Assembly (NCBI GenBank): GCA_947481755.1
Contig: CANKHS010000043.1
Location: 1-8,682 of the forward strand
From: Actinomycetota bacterium
GTDB taxonomy: Bacteria; Actinomycetota; Thermoleophilia; Gaiellales; F1-60-MAGs149
Reading direction: 5' to 3'
DNA length: 8,682 nucleotides
The position numbers were made by a program, and so were the translations under genes. The notes beneath the pieces were generated by a model. That model was not told where the DNA came from, did no database searches, and saw only the letters and a program-made list of their open reading frames with translations. Below are positions 1-7,938 of this stretch, piece by piece (position 1 is the stretch's first letter; the number at the start of each line of letters is the position of its first letter).

Positions 1-434
1 ATCGGACTTGCCAGGGCGAACACGAGCTGTGCGTGCAACTGATGCCTCGAGGGCAGCGTTGCGAGCACCTTGATTCCGCCTTCGTCGAGCACGGCCCCGT
101 CAACGAGGCCGCCCTTCAACTTCAGAATGTCGGTCTCCTTCGCCGCCTTGGCAAGTGCCTTGGCAACGGGAGCCGGATCCGAATGGCAGAACGCGATCGC
201 CGTCGGACCGGACAAAAACTCGAGGATGCCCTCTTGTCCGGCACGCTTAGCGGCAATGCGCGTCAGCGTGTTCTTCGACACGAGCAGCGACGCCTCAAGG
301 GGCCGTAGCTCGTTGCGAATATCGGCGAGCTGTTGCACGCCGAGTCCGCGATAGTCCGTGACGATCAGCGAGGTCGCCGAATTGAGATTCTGCTCAATCT
401 CGTTGATGACCTCTTCTTTTCGTTCCTTCAACAT
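1..434 (-). CDS. rplJ: 50S ribosomal protein L10, 3' end missing
   Basis: L10 forms the base of the ribosomal stalk: its N-terminal domain binds 23S rRNA near L11 and its C-terminal helix carries L7/L12 dimers. The 144 visible residues begin MLKERKEEVINEIEQ and include the family-typical TDYRGL segment (residues 26-31) and VSKNTL (52-57). L10 is usually about 165-180 aa, so roughly the last 25-35 residues, which hold the L7/L12-binding helix, lie beyond the left edge. The start is the ATG at 434-432, set by a strong AGGAGGT Shine-Dalgarno 8 nt upstream. It lies downstream of rplA behind a 180-nt structured leader that is probably its own autoregulatory site. rplL would be expected next, outside the window. 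The identity is recognised from sequence and is supported by gene order. Confidence 0.95.
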   Translation of the reverse strand, partial: MLKERKEEVINEIEQNLNSATSLIVTDYRGLGVQQLADIRNELRPLEASLLVSKNTLTRIAAKRAGQEGILEFLSGPTAIAFCHSDPAPVAKALAKAAKETDILKLKGGLVDGAVLDEGGIKVLATLPSRHQLHAQLVFALASP

Positions 435-446
435 GTGATACCACCT

Positions 447-493
447 CCTTTCGTATGCGTGCCCGCCGATTGGACGGCGGACACAACGAAAGG
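447..493 (-). promoter_or_regulatory. Hairpin overlapping the rplJ ribosome-binding site
   Basis: In the rplJ mRNA, CCTTTCGT (493-486) pairs perfectly with ACGAAAGG (454-447). The stem continues inward with CCGCCG against CGGCGG plus GUG/CAC and G-U pairs, closing on a short UCCAAU loop. The 3' arm ends in AAAGG, the first part of the AAAGGAGGT Shine-Dalgarno, so when the stem forms the ribosome-binding site is partly buried. No U-tract follows, so this looks like translational control, not termination. The pairing is seen directly; the regulatory role is inferred. Confidence 0.6.
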
Positions 494-500
494 CGCGACG

Positions 501-590
501 CATGTCGGCCTCTGTGGTGACTCACCGCCTGCGCCGGTCTTCTCCAACCCCACAACGGGGTTGGTGCCGGCGGTCCTTGGCGACAGGACG
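501..590 (-). promoter_or_regulatory. Probable ribosomal protein L10 leader (autoregulatory mRNA element)
   Basis: In the rplA-rplJ gap the transcript contains a perfect 8-bp hairpin, CCAACCCC-GUUGU-GGGGUUGG (564-544). It sits inside a second stem, GCCGG (571-567) with CCGGC (537-533). An alternative pairing joins ACCGCC (574-569) to GGCGGU (529-524) and shares bases 571-569 with the inner stem, so the two folds exclude each other. The segment beginning CCAAGGACCGCCGGCACC resembles the conserved core of L10 leaders found before rplJ-rplL in many bacteria, where the L10(L12)4 complex binds and represses translation. Position, length and motif all fit. The assignment was made by eye and not by a covariance-model search. 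Confidence 0.7.
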
Positions 591-614
591 CAGAGTGTGG
601 GAGAACGACGCTGG

Positions 615-1325
615 TTAGGCGATCGTCTCCTCGAGCACGTCGCGGGTGCGCGACGGATCGATCTTGATGCCCGGCCCCATGGTGGAGCTGAGCACGACAG
701 ACTTGATGTAACGACCCTTGGTCGAGGCCGGCTTGGCGCGGAGGATCTCCTCGAGCACCATTGCGTAGTTCTCACCGAGCTCACGCTCGCCGAACGACTT
801 CTTACCAAGCGCCACATGTACGATGCCTGTGCGGTCGGTGCGGTACTCGATCTTGCCGCTCTTGATCTCTTCGACAGCCTTCTTGACGTCCATCGTGACG
901 GTGCCGGTCTTCGGGTTCGGCATCTTGCCGGAGGGCCCGAGGACGCGGCCGAGCTTACCGACGACGACCATCATGTCGGGCGTGGCGACGGCGACATCGA
1001 AGTCGTCGAAGCCGTCGAGGATGCGCTGGGCGAGCTCGTCGCCACCGACGATCTCGGCACCGGCAGCCTCGGCCTCGGCGGCCTTGTCGCCCTGAGCAAA
1101 CACGATCACGCGGGCGTCAGAGCCCGTGCCGTGCGGCAGCATGATCGTGCCGCGGAGCTGCTCCTCGGCGTGACGGACGTTGATGCCGAGGCGGAAGTGC
1201 ACCTCGACGGTCTCGTCGAACTTGGCGGTCTCGAGCTCCTTCAGGAGTCGGACAGCGTCGATCGGCTGATAGAGGTGCTCGCGATTAATTTTCGCGCGCG
1301 CTGCTGCAAGCTTCTTGCCGCTCAT
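615..1325 (-). CDS. rplA: 50S ribosomal protein L1
   Basis: L1 binds helices 76-78 of 23S rRNA, forms the mobile L1 stalk near the E site that handles exiting tRNA, and represses its own operon through the mRNA. The 236-aa product has the normal bacterial length (about 230). It carries the diagnostic LGPSGKMPNPKTGTVT segment at residues 129-144 and the C-terminal SSTMGPGIKID region (about 213-223), which contributes to RNA binding. The start ATG (1325-1323) overlaps the rplK stop by 4 nt (ATGA). A GGAGGT Shine-Dalgarno sits inside the last rplK codons, so the two genes should be translationally coupled. It is followed by the rplJ leader. Complete, with no abnormalities seen. Confidence 0.98.
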   Translation of the reverse strand: MSGKKLAAARAKINREHLYQPIDAVRLLKELETAKFDETVEVHFRLGINVRHAEEQLRGTIMLPHGTGSDARVIVFAQGDKAAEAEAAGAEIVGGDELAQRILDGFDDFDVAVATPDMMVVVGKLGRVLGPSGKMPNPKTGTVTMDVKKAVEEIKSGKIEYRTDRTGIVHVALGKKSFGERELGENYAMVLEEILRAKPASTKGRYIKSVVLSSTMGPGIKIDPSRTRDVLEETIA

Positions 1326-1750
1326 CCTGCTACCTCCACACCCATCGAACGGGCGGTACCGGCGATGATCTGCATCGCAGCCTCAACGTCGTTTGCGTTC
1401 AGATCCTGCAGCTTCGTCTCGGCAATCGAGCGGAGCTGGGCCTGGCTGAGGGTGCCGACCTTGTCGCGGTGCGGCACAGCCGAACCGCTCTGGAGATTCA
1501 GCGCCTCTTTGATCAACACGGCCGCAGGCGGCGTCTTCGTGATGAACGTAAAGGAGCGATCCTCGTAAACCGAGATCTCGACCGGCGTAATGCGGCCCTG
1601 CTGCGAACTTGCCGTTTCGGCATTGAACGCCTTGCAGAAGTCCATGATGTTCACGCCGTGCTGGCCGAGTGCGGGACCGACCGGCGGAGCAGGGTTGGCC
1701 TGTCCGGCGGGAATCTGGAGCTTGATGATGGTGACGACCTTTTTGGCCAT
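1322..1750 (-). CDS. rplK: 50S ribosomal protein L11
   Basis: L11 binds the 58-nt GTPase-associated region of 23S rRNA and modulates factor-dependent GTP hydrolysis and the stringent response through RelA-type enzymes. The 142-aa product has the exact family length. It contains the N-terminal proline-rich segment GQANPAPPVGPALGQHGVNIMDFCKAF (split here as residues 16-30 and 31-42), the switch region linked to factor and thiopeptide interaction, followed by the TKTPPA linker (71-76) and the C-terminal rRNA-binding domain. The ATG at 1750-1748 has an AGGAGGT Shine-Dalgarno 4 nt upstream. Its 91-nt leader contains a candidate L1-binding helix, and its 3' end overlaps rplA by 4 nt. Confidence 0.98.
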   Translation of the reverse strand: MAKKVVTIIKLQIPAGQANPAPPVGPALGQHGVNIMDFCKAFNAETASSQQGRITPVEISVYEDRSFTFITKTPPAAVLIKEALNLQSGSAVPHRDKVGTLSQAQLRSIAETKLQDLNANDVEAAMQIIAGTARSMGVEVAG

Positions 1751-1761
1751 CGTGACCTCCT

Positions 1762-1794
1762 GTGGTGCGAACGCCCGGATTTCCGAGCTCCCAC
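1762..1794 (-). promoter_or_regulatory. Candidate L1-binding autoregulatory helix in the rplK leader
   Basis: Just upstream of the rplK Shine-Dalgarno the mRNA reads GUGGGAG, then CUCGG-AAAU-CCGGG, then CGUUCGCACCAC. The ends GUGG and CCAC pair (1794-1791 with 1765-1762) and CUCGG/CCGGG forms an inner stem. This leaves an asymmetric internal loop with GAG on one side. A short helix opening with GUGGGAG is the known form of the L1 target in bacterial L11-L1 leaders, which mimics the 23S rRNA site. Upstream, 1817-1804 forms a 5-bp hairpin (UCGCC-AAUA-GGCGA). A TAGCAT sequence at 1833-1828 could be a weak -10 box, but no matching -35 is evident. The structure is seen; the L1 role is inferred. 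Confidence 0.6.
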
Positions 1795-1841
1795 TGTCGT
1801 GCGTCGCCTATTGGCGAACGCGGCAGAATGCTAGACGAGCG

Positions 1842-2384
1842 TTAGTCGAGGCGCTTCACATCGCCGAAGCCAAGCTCGACAGGAACTTGGCGTTCGAAGA
1901 TCGAGACGTGCACCTTGAGCTTCGACGATTCGTTGTTGATCTCGATAATCTCGCCATCGAAATCGGCGAGCGGGCCGGACGTAACCTTGACCATCTGGCC
2001 GAGTTGGAACTCGGCAACGGCCTTCGGCTTGGCCTCGGCGCTCTCCGTGCGGAGCAGCTTGTCGACCTCGGCCTGGCCGAGCGGGACGAGCGTCATCTCC
2101 TCGCGCTTGCCCTGGGCGCCGACGAAGCCGGTCACACCAGGCGTGTTGCGCACGAGGCTGATTGCCTCGGGAGTCGAGTCCATCTGGATTAGGACGTAGC
2201 CGGGGAGCACGCGGCTCTCCTTCTCGACCTTCTTGCCGTCACGCGTCTCGACGGTGTGTTCGGTCGGCACGACGATGCGGCGTAGACCCTCGCCACCCTG
2301 CTGGGTGCGACGGCGCTGCTCGAGGTTACGACGGACTTTGTCCTCGTGACCCGAATAGGTGTGAATGGCGTACCAGCGGAACAT
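1842..2384 (-). CDS. nusG: Transcription termination/antitermination factor NusG
   Basis: NusG binds the RNA polymerase clamp through its N-terminal NGN domain and contacts Rho or ribosomal protein S10 through its C-terminal KOW domain, coupling transcription to translation. The 180-aa protein opens with the characteristic WYAIHTYSGHEDKV (residues 4-17). It has the LPGYVLIQM core (60-68) and the VRNTPGVTGFVG segment (78-89), and ends with a KOW domain starting around GQMVKVTSGPLADFDGEI (129-146). It lacks the long acidic N-terminal extension seen in many Streptomyces and Mycobacterium NusGs. The ATG has a GAGG Shine-Dalgarno about 9-10 nt upstream and lies 18 nt after the secE stop. rplK follows after 91 nt. 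Confidence 0.97.
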   Translation of the reverse strand: MFRWYAIHTYSGHEDKVRRNLEQRRRTQQGGEGLRRIVVPTEHTVETRDGKKVEKESRVLPGYVLIQMDSTPEAISLVRNTPGVTGFVGAQGKREEMTLVPLGQAEVDKLLRTESAEAKPKAVAEFQLGQMVKVTSGPLADFDGEIIEINNESSKLKVHVSIFERQVPVELGFGDVKRLD

Positions 2385-2402
2385 AGGTATGGACCTCGTT
2401 GA

Positions 2403-2720
2403 TTACCCCGCCTGCTGGGTAATGAGCCACCCAGCGAGACGAGAGAACAGGGAATCGAGCGCGTAGAGATACACGCCGACAATGAAACACGTGATGATCA
2501 CGACTGCCGTTGCTTGGATCAGCTGCGGTCGAGTCGGCCACTGGACGCGCTTGAGCTCAGCCCAACATTCGCGGACGAACGCGCCGAAGCCCTGGCGGTC
2601 TTTCGGACTACCAGTCTGGCTCTTGGACGGGCGTGCGCGAGCGGCGCGCTCGGCGCGCTTCGCACGACGCTCAGCGTCCTTGTCCCGCGGTGCGGGAACG
2701 GTGTCGTCGGCCTCAGCCAT
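2403..2720 (-). CDS. secE: Preprotein translocase subunit SecE
   Basis: SecE is the clamp subunit of the SecYEG channel in the cytoplasmic membrane. This is the short single-span type (105 aa). A charged Ala/Arg/Lys-rich N-terminal tail (residues 10-45) leads into the conserved amphipathic segment ECWAELKRVQWPTR (51-64), then one transmembrane helix (about 68-88, AVVIITCFIVGVYLYAL) and a short C-terminal tail. The start ATG (2720-2718) lies only 6 nt after the rpmG stop with no convincing Shine-Dalgarno, suggesting translational coupling. Order rpmG-secE-nusG-rplK-rplA is the classic bacterial arrangement and supports the call. Confidence 0.96.
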   Translation of the reverse strand: MAEADDTVPAPRDKDAERRAKRAERAARARPSKSQTGSPKDRQGFGAFVRECWAELKRVQWPTRPQLIQATAVVIITCFIVGVYLYALDSLFSRLAGWLITQQAG

Positions 2721-2726
2721 ACGGGA

Positions 2727-2891
2727 CTAGCGGGTCTCTCGATGTACGGTCTGCGTGCCGCAGCGGCGACAGAACTTCTTCAACTCAATGCGGTCGGGCG
2801 TGTTCCGCTTAGACTTGTTGGTCTGATAGTTCCGCTCTTTACAGTCGGTGCAGGCCATCGTGACAGCGATGCGAATTCCAGACTTGGCCAC
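2727..2891 (-). CDS. rpmG: 50S ribosomal protein L33 (zinc-ribbon type)
   Basis: This 54-aa protein begins MAKSGIRIAVTMACTDCKER and ends TVHRETR. It is a small large-subunit protein near the E site. It has two CXXC pairs (Cys14/Cys17 and Cys41/Cys44), the zinc-binding form, whose C-minus paralogues are made under zinc limitation in some bacteria. I chose the GTG at 2891-2889 because it gives the family-typical MAK start and has AGAGG 9 nt upstream. An in-frame ATG at 2900-2898 would add three residues (MWL) but sits directly against that Shine-Dalgarno. It is first in the rpmG-secE-nusG run. Of the neighbours often found here, no tRNA-Trp is visible. Confidence 0.95.
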   Translation of the reverse strand: MAKSGIRIAVTMACTDCKERNYQTNKSKRNTPDRIELKKFCRRCGTQTVHRETR

Positions 2892-2918
2892 GAGCCACAT
2901 CCTCTCGAAAGTTCAACC

Positions 2919-2940
2919 CTGCCTGTCGCTTGACAGGCAG
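2919..2940. repeat. Perfect 9-bp inverted repeat between ftsH and rpmG
   Basis: CTGCCTGTC and GACAGGCAG are exact inverse complements separated by 4 nt. The hairpin lies within the 145-nt gap between the ftsH stop and the rpmG start, about 28 nt before the GTG. No U-run follows on the minus strand, so a standard intrinsic terminator is not supported. It could be a 5' leader hairpin, a weak terminator or an operator. Further upstream 3016-2997 forms a weaker 7-bp stem near the ftsH end. I found no convincing promoter for rpmG in the gap. Confidence 0.5.
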
Positions 2941-3036
2941 CGCGGAGCGGGGCTGCTCCCTTGCTGGCGAAGACTACCGGAGATGCGCCAATCGGTGTCG
3001 CGCTTGCACGCGCAACAGCCCTCGGCGACCCGCGCG

Positions 3037-5010
<1,974 letters not shown>

Positions 5011-5050
5011 ACTACTCCGTCGGATTGAAATGGCTGGGCCATCAGTGGGC

Positions 5051-6265
5051 TCACGATAGCACCGGCTCTGCTTCGGCCGGTGGCACGTCGCTTGTCGGTG
5101 CAGAACGTCGCAGGAGCAACGTCAACACGAAAGCCGCCACGAGGGCAAGCAGTGCGAGTAACGCTGCACCCGTCCAGCCAGCGGTGCTCCACGCAGCACC
5201 GAGCATGAAGGGACCGAGTGAACCGAGGAGGTAGTAGATCGTCAGATGCAGACTCATCGCACTCCCCCTATCGCGCAGCGTCAACTGCGGGACGAGTAAC
5301 TGCGCGACACCGACCATCGAGAACAGGCCACCTGCCAAGATCGCCAGTCCGACAATCACGGCGATGAGATTCGGCAGGCTCCCGAGCGCCAGCCCAAGCA
5401 CACCGATCAGTGGGAAGACGGGAAGTACCGTTCGCGGCCCCAGCCTGCCGGCCCAGCGGACGGCAAACGGCGCCAGTGCGCCAACCAGCCAGACGATGTA
5501 AAACGCACCGACCTGGCGGTGACTGAGACCGAAGACACTCGACTCGAGACGGTAGGCAATCACCGAATAGAGACCGACGAACGCGAAGAACGTACAGCCA
5601 GCCGCGAACGCGTTGAGGAGCAGCGGCGTATTGCGAATGTGGGCTCGGACCGCGCGTAGCGGCGAGCGCGCCTTTGGTGGTGGCGGCGCGACGGGCAGCA
5701 GCACGCGAATCAACACCGCACTCAGCAGCATCGGAATCGCCAACACCGCCAAGGAGGTGCGCCAACCAATCTCGGACACCAGTAGCGCAGGAATTGTGCG
5801 ACCAAGAAAGCCACCCAGCACCAATGCGGACGTATAGATGCCCACAACCGTTGGGATGCGATGGGCGGGGAAGGCCTCGTAGACGTACGCCGTAGCCACC
5901 GTCAAAAGACCGGGAAGTAGCAGGCCCTGCAGCGATCGCAACACCAAGAGTTCCACGATGCCCTGCACGAAGATGATCAGGACTGTTGGCACGGCCAAGA
6001 GCGCACACGACCACAACATCACGCTCCGCCGTCCGATCCGATCGGACAGTGGACCCATCAACCAGGCACCGACAGCGATGCCAATCACGACGACGGTGAT
6101 CGTCAGGCCCGTAACCGCTGGCCCTACGCCGAGATCGCGCCCGACCTCCGGCACGATCGCCTGGGTCGAATAGGGAATCGCAAACATCGTTGCGGCAGCA
6201 ACCGAAAGTGCCACGATCGCGCCCACGCCAGCGCGGAGCGGCGTAGTCGTGGCGGCGTCACTCAT
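5051..6265 (-). CDS. MFS transporter, probable 12-helix efflux permease
   Basis: This 404-aa protein is nearly all hydrophobic, with about twelve predicted membrane helices split by a central cytoplasmic loop around residues 192-210 (PVAPPPPKARSPLRAVR). The loop 2-3 signature of the major facilitator superfamily, GPLSDRIGRRSV, is at 71-82. The opening FAIPYSTQAIVPEVGRDLGV recalls the YnfM/Bcr/AraJ-like branch of putative drug or sugar efflux proteins. The substrate cannot be told from sequence. The start ATG (6265-6263) is the only good option and has no Shine-Dalgarno. A TACCGT -10-like box at 6277-6272, 6 nt before the ATG, suggests a leaderless mRNA. It is divergent from the nucleoside phosphorylase and precedes ftsH. 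Confidence 0.9.
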   Translation of the reverse strand: MSDAATTTPLRAGVGAIVALSVAAATMFAIPYSTQAIVPEVGRDLGVGPAVTGLTITVVVIGIAVGAWLMGPLSDRIGRRSVMLWSCALLAVPTVLIIFVQGIVELLVLRSLQGLLLPGLLTVATAYVYEAFPAHRIPTVVGIYTSALVLGGFLGRTIPALLVSEIGWRTSLAVLAIPMLLSAVLIRVLLPVAPPPPKARSPLRAVRAHIRNTPLLLNAFAAGCTFFAFVGLYSVIAYRLESSVFGLSHRQVGAFYIVWLVGALAPFAVRWAGRLGPRTVLPVFPLIGVLGLALGSLPNLIAVIVGLAILAGGLFSMVGVAQLLVPQLTLRDRGSAMSLHLTIYYLLGSLGPFMLGAAWSTAGWTGAALLALLALVAAFVLTLLLRRSAPTSDVPPAEAEPVLS

Positions 6266-6301
6266 GCAGACACGGTACCGCGCCGCTTACGATGCCAGCA
6301 C
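6266..6301. promoter_or_regulatory. 36-bp divergent promoter region, possibly leaderless both ways
   Basis: Everything needed to start two divergent genes lies in or beside 36 bp. A plus-strand TACGAT (6288-6293) is 8 nt before the phosphorylase ATG. A minus-strand TACCGT (6277-6272) is 6 nt before the MFS ATG. Each would place transcription start at or within a base or two of the start codon. Neither gene has a Shine-Dalgarno, which fits leaderless mRNAs. The -35 boxes are weak or would lie inside the opposite gene's first codons. The boxes are seen in sequence; promoter activity is inferred. Confidence 0.4.
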
Positions 6302-7021
6302 ATGCCTGAGCATCTGCGAACGAGCACTGGGGCCTACGGCGAGCACGCTCTGCTGGTCGGCGATCCTGCGCGCGCCGAACTGATTGCCACGGAGTTGCTT
6401 GATAGCGCCGAGCTCGTCACTGACGCCCGCGGTCTCAATGGCTACGCGGGCCAGTTCAACGGACACACTGTCGGCATCCAGACAACAGGCATGGGCGGCC
6501 CGTCGGCGGCGATCGTGATCGAAGAGTTGATCCTGCTCGGCGTGCGTCGCATCGTGCGGCTCGGTACCTGCGGCTCGCTTGCTCCCGTACTCGCTCCAGG
6601 CGATTTCTTCTGTGCGGCCGCCGCAATTCCCGCCGATGGCACCAGTCAGACCTACGTCGGTGGCGAGCCACACGCGCCACTTGCCGATTTTGAGATCGTG
6701 CACGCCGCCGTCCACGACGCCAAGAAAGCCGGCGTTCGGATGCGGGTTGGTCTCGTCGCGACGACCGATGCGTTCTACGACCCGGGTGCAGGTCGGGCAG
6801 CCAATTGGGCCGCTCGCGGTGCACTCGCTGTCGATATGGAGACGGCGCCGCTCCTCACTATCGCGCCACTACGGGGCGTCTCGGCTGCCTCGTTTTTGAT
6901 CTGCTCGAACCGTATTAACGAACCCGCCACACGCCTGAGTCCCGATGCGCAGCGCACCACCGTCCTGTCCTGCGCCCCGATTGCTCTCGGCGCCCTCGTT
7001 TCGGAGCCGAAACACCCATGA
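6302..7021 (+). CDS. Nucleoside phosphorylase, PNP/UDP family
   Basis: The product (239 aa, the usual length for hexameric DeoD/Udp-type enzymes) should cleave a nucleoside with phosphate to give a free base and (deoxy)ribose-1-phosphate in cytoplasmic salvage. The phosphate-site residues GDPAR (20-24) are present, followed by TTGMGGPSA (61-69), LGTCGS (87-92) and the ribose-binding DMET (178-181, Glu180). Near the base site the sequence is LICSNRINEP (199-208). The catalytic Asp of DeoD purine enzymes is not obvious there, and Asn203-Arg204 recalls the VNRTQQE region of uridine phosphorylase. I therefore lean towards uridine or broad specificity, but base preference is uncertain. It heads a three-gene unit; its stop overlaps the next ATG (ATGA). 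No Shine-Dalgarno. Confidence 0.9.
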   Translation: MPEHLRTSTGAYGEHALLVGDPARAELIATELLDSAELVTDARGLNGYAGQFNGHTVGIQTTGMGGPSAAIVIEELILLGVRRIVRLGTCGSLAPVLAPGDFFCAAAAIPADGTSQTYVGGEPHAPLADFEIVHAAVHDAKKAGVRMRVGLVATTDAFYDPGAGRAANWAARGALAVDMETAPLLTIAPLRGVSAASFLICSNRINEPATRLSPDAQRTTVLSCAPIALGALVSEPKHP

Positions 7022-7938
7022 CTCGTCGCGTCGTCCTGATCATCAACCCGGCCTCCGCTAACGGAGCAACCGGCAAGCAGTGGCCCGAACTGGTCGCTGA
7101 GGCGCAGCGCCTCGGTCTACGCGTCGAACACCACCTCACGGAGGCTCCCGGCCACGCGACTGAGTTGGCACGTGAGGCCAGCATGGCGGGTGCCGAAATC
7201 GTTGTCGCTGTCGGCGGCGACGGTACCGTCCACGAGGTTGTCAATGGCCTCGTTGGTGCCGGAGGCACACCCTTTGGCGAAGCAGCACTTGGCGTGATCG
7301 CCCGCGGCACGGGCCGCGATTTTATTCGCAGCCACAACATCCCAACCAAGACGAAGGCCGCCCTGCAGGCCATTGCCGAAGGCCCAATTGGCCGCATCGA
7401 TGTCGGTGAGGTCATCTCCACGGGAGATCCCGAGGGCGGACGCCGCTTTGCCAACGCCTCCTCGGCAGGCGTGACCGGAGCAATCGCCAAGCGCGCTAAC
7501 GGCATGTCGAAGCGAATGGGCGGCACGCCCACGTTTCTCCTCGCCGCCTTCCAAGGCTTCCGTGGCTATACCAACACGCCGATCCATATCGAACTCGACG
7601 GGCGCCCAATCGATGTCACCGCCTCGTGTGTGGTGTGCGCGATCGGCCATTCGCTCGGTGGCGGGATTAAGGTTGCGCACGGTGCCCGACCCGACGATGG
7701 TCTGCTCGACATGGTGTTGGTGGGTGACGTCGGCGCCAAGGACCTTGCCCTTAATGTCCACCGCCTCTACACCGGCACGCTCGGCGACCATCCGCAGATC
7801 ACGCACGTCAAAGGCGTGACCGTGACGGTCTCCGGAGACACACCGCTTCAGATCGAGGCCGATGGCGAGTTGGCGGGCACCACGCCCGCCACATTCCGGT
7901 GCTTACCGGGCGCATTGCGCTTGGTAACCTCAGCGTAA
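7018..7938 (+). CDS. Diacylglycerol/lipid kinase, YegS/DagK family
   Basis: This 306-aa enzyme belongs to the DAGK catalytic family (with YegS, DgkB and sphingosine kinases). It would phosphorylate a lipid alcohol such as diacylglycerol with ATP at the inner membrane face, recycling lipid headgroups. It shows the N-terminal INPASANG nucleotide-fold start (residues 9-16), the diagnostic GGDGTVHEVVNGL (66-78) and GTGRDFIRSH (97-106). RPDDGLLDMVLV (224-235) is the metal-site region, and IEADGE near residue 279 supplies the conserved catalytic acidic segment. The usual family sequence GTGND appears here as GTGRD. The ATG overlaps the phosphorylase stop by 4 nt, with a GGAG 11 nt upstream inside it. 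It ends in TAATG, sharing one base with the next gene. Confidence 0.92.
   Translation: MTRRVVLIINPASANGATGKQWPELVAEAQRLGLRVEHHLTEAPGHATELAREASMAGAEIVVAVGGDGTVHEVVNGLVGAGGTPFGEAALGVIARGTGRDFIRSHNIPTKTKAALQAIAEGPIGRIDVGEVISTGDPEGGRRFANASSAGVTGAIAKRANGMSKRMGGTPTFLLAAFQGFRGYTNTPIHIELDGRPIDVTASCVVCAIGHSLGGGIKVAHGARPDDGLLDMVLVGDVGAKDLALNVHRLYTGTLGDHPQITHVKGVTVTVSGDTPLQIEADGELAGTTPATFRCLPGALRLVTSA

Noticed and set aside
544..564. GC-rich 8-bp hairpin as an intrinsic terminator after rplA
   Set aside because: No U-tract follows, and the hairpin is embedded in a larger structure typical of the L10 leader, with rplJ downstream.
333..1568. Long plus-strand open frame of 411 codons
   Set aside because: It lies antisense to rplA, rplK and the rplJ leader, whose products are unmistakable. 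Long antisense frames are common in high-GC genes, and its translation resembles no protein.
2930..2935. Plus-strand TTGACA, a consensus -35 box
   Set aside because: It is part of the loop and 3' arm of the inverted repeat, points away from the local genes, and is not followed by a suitable -10 at 16-18 nt.
2892..3036. Possible tRNA-Trp gene near secE
   Set aside because: This tRNA is often found near rpmG/secE, but neither strand shows a cloverleaf, a TTCRA T-loop or a CCA anticodon in a stem-loop here, and only 6 nt separate rpmG from secE.
7117..7806. Minus-strand open frame of 229 codons
   Set aside because: It is antisense to the lipid kinase, which has clear family motifs; there is no credible start signal or domain.
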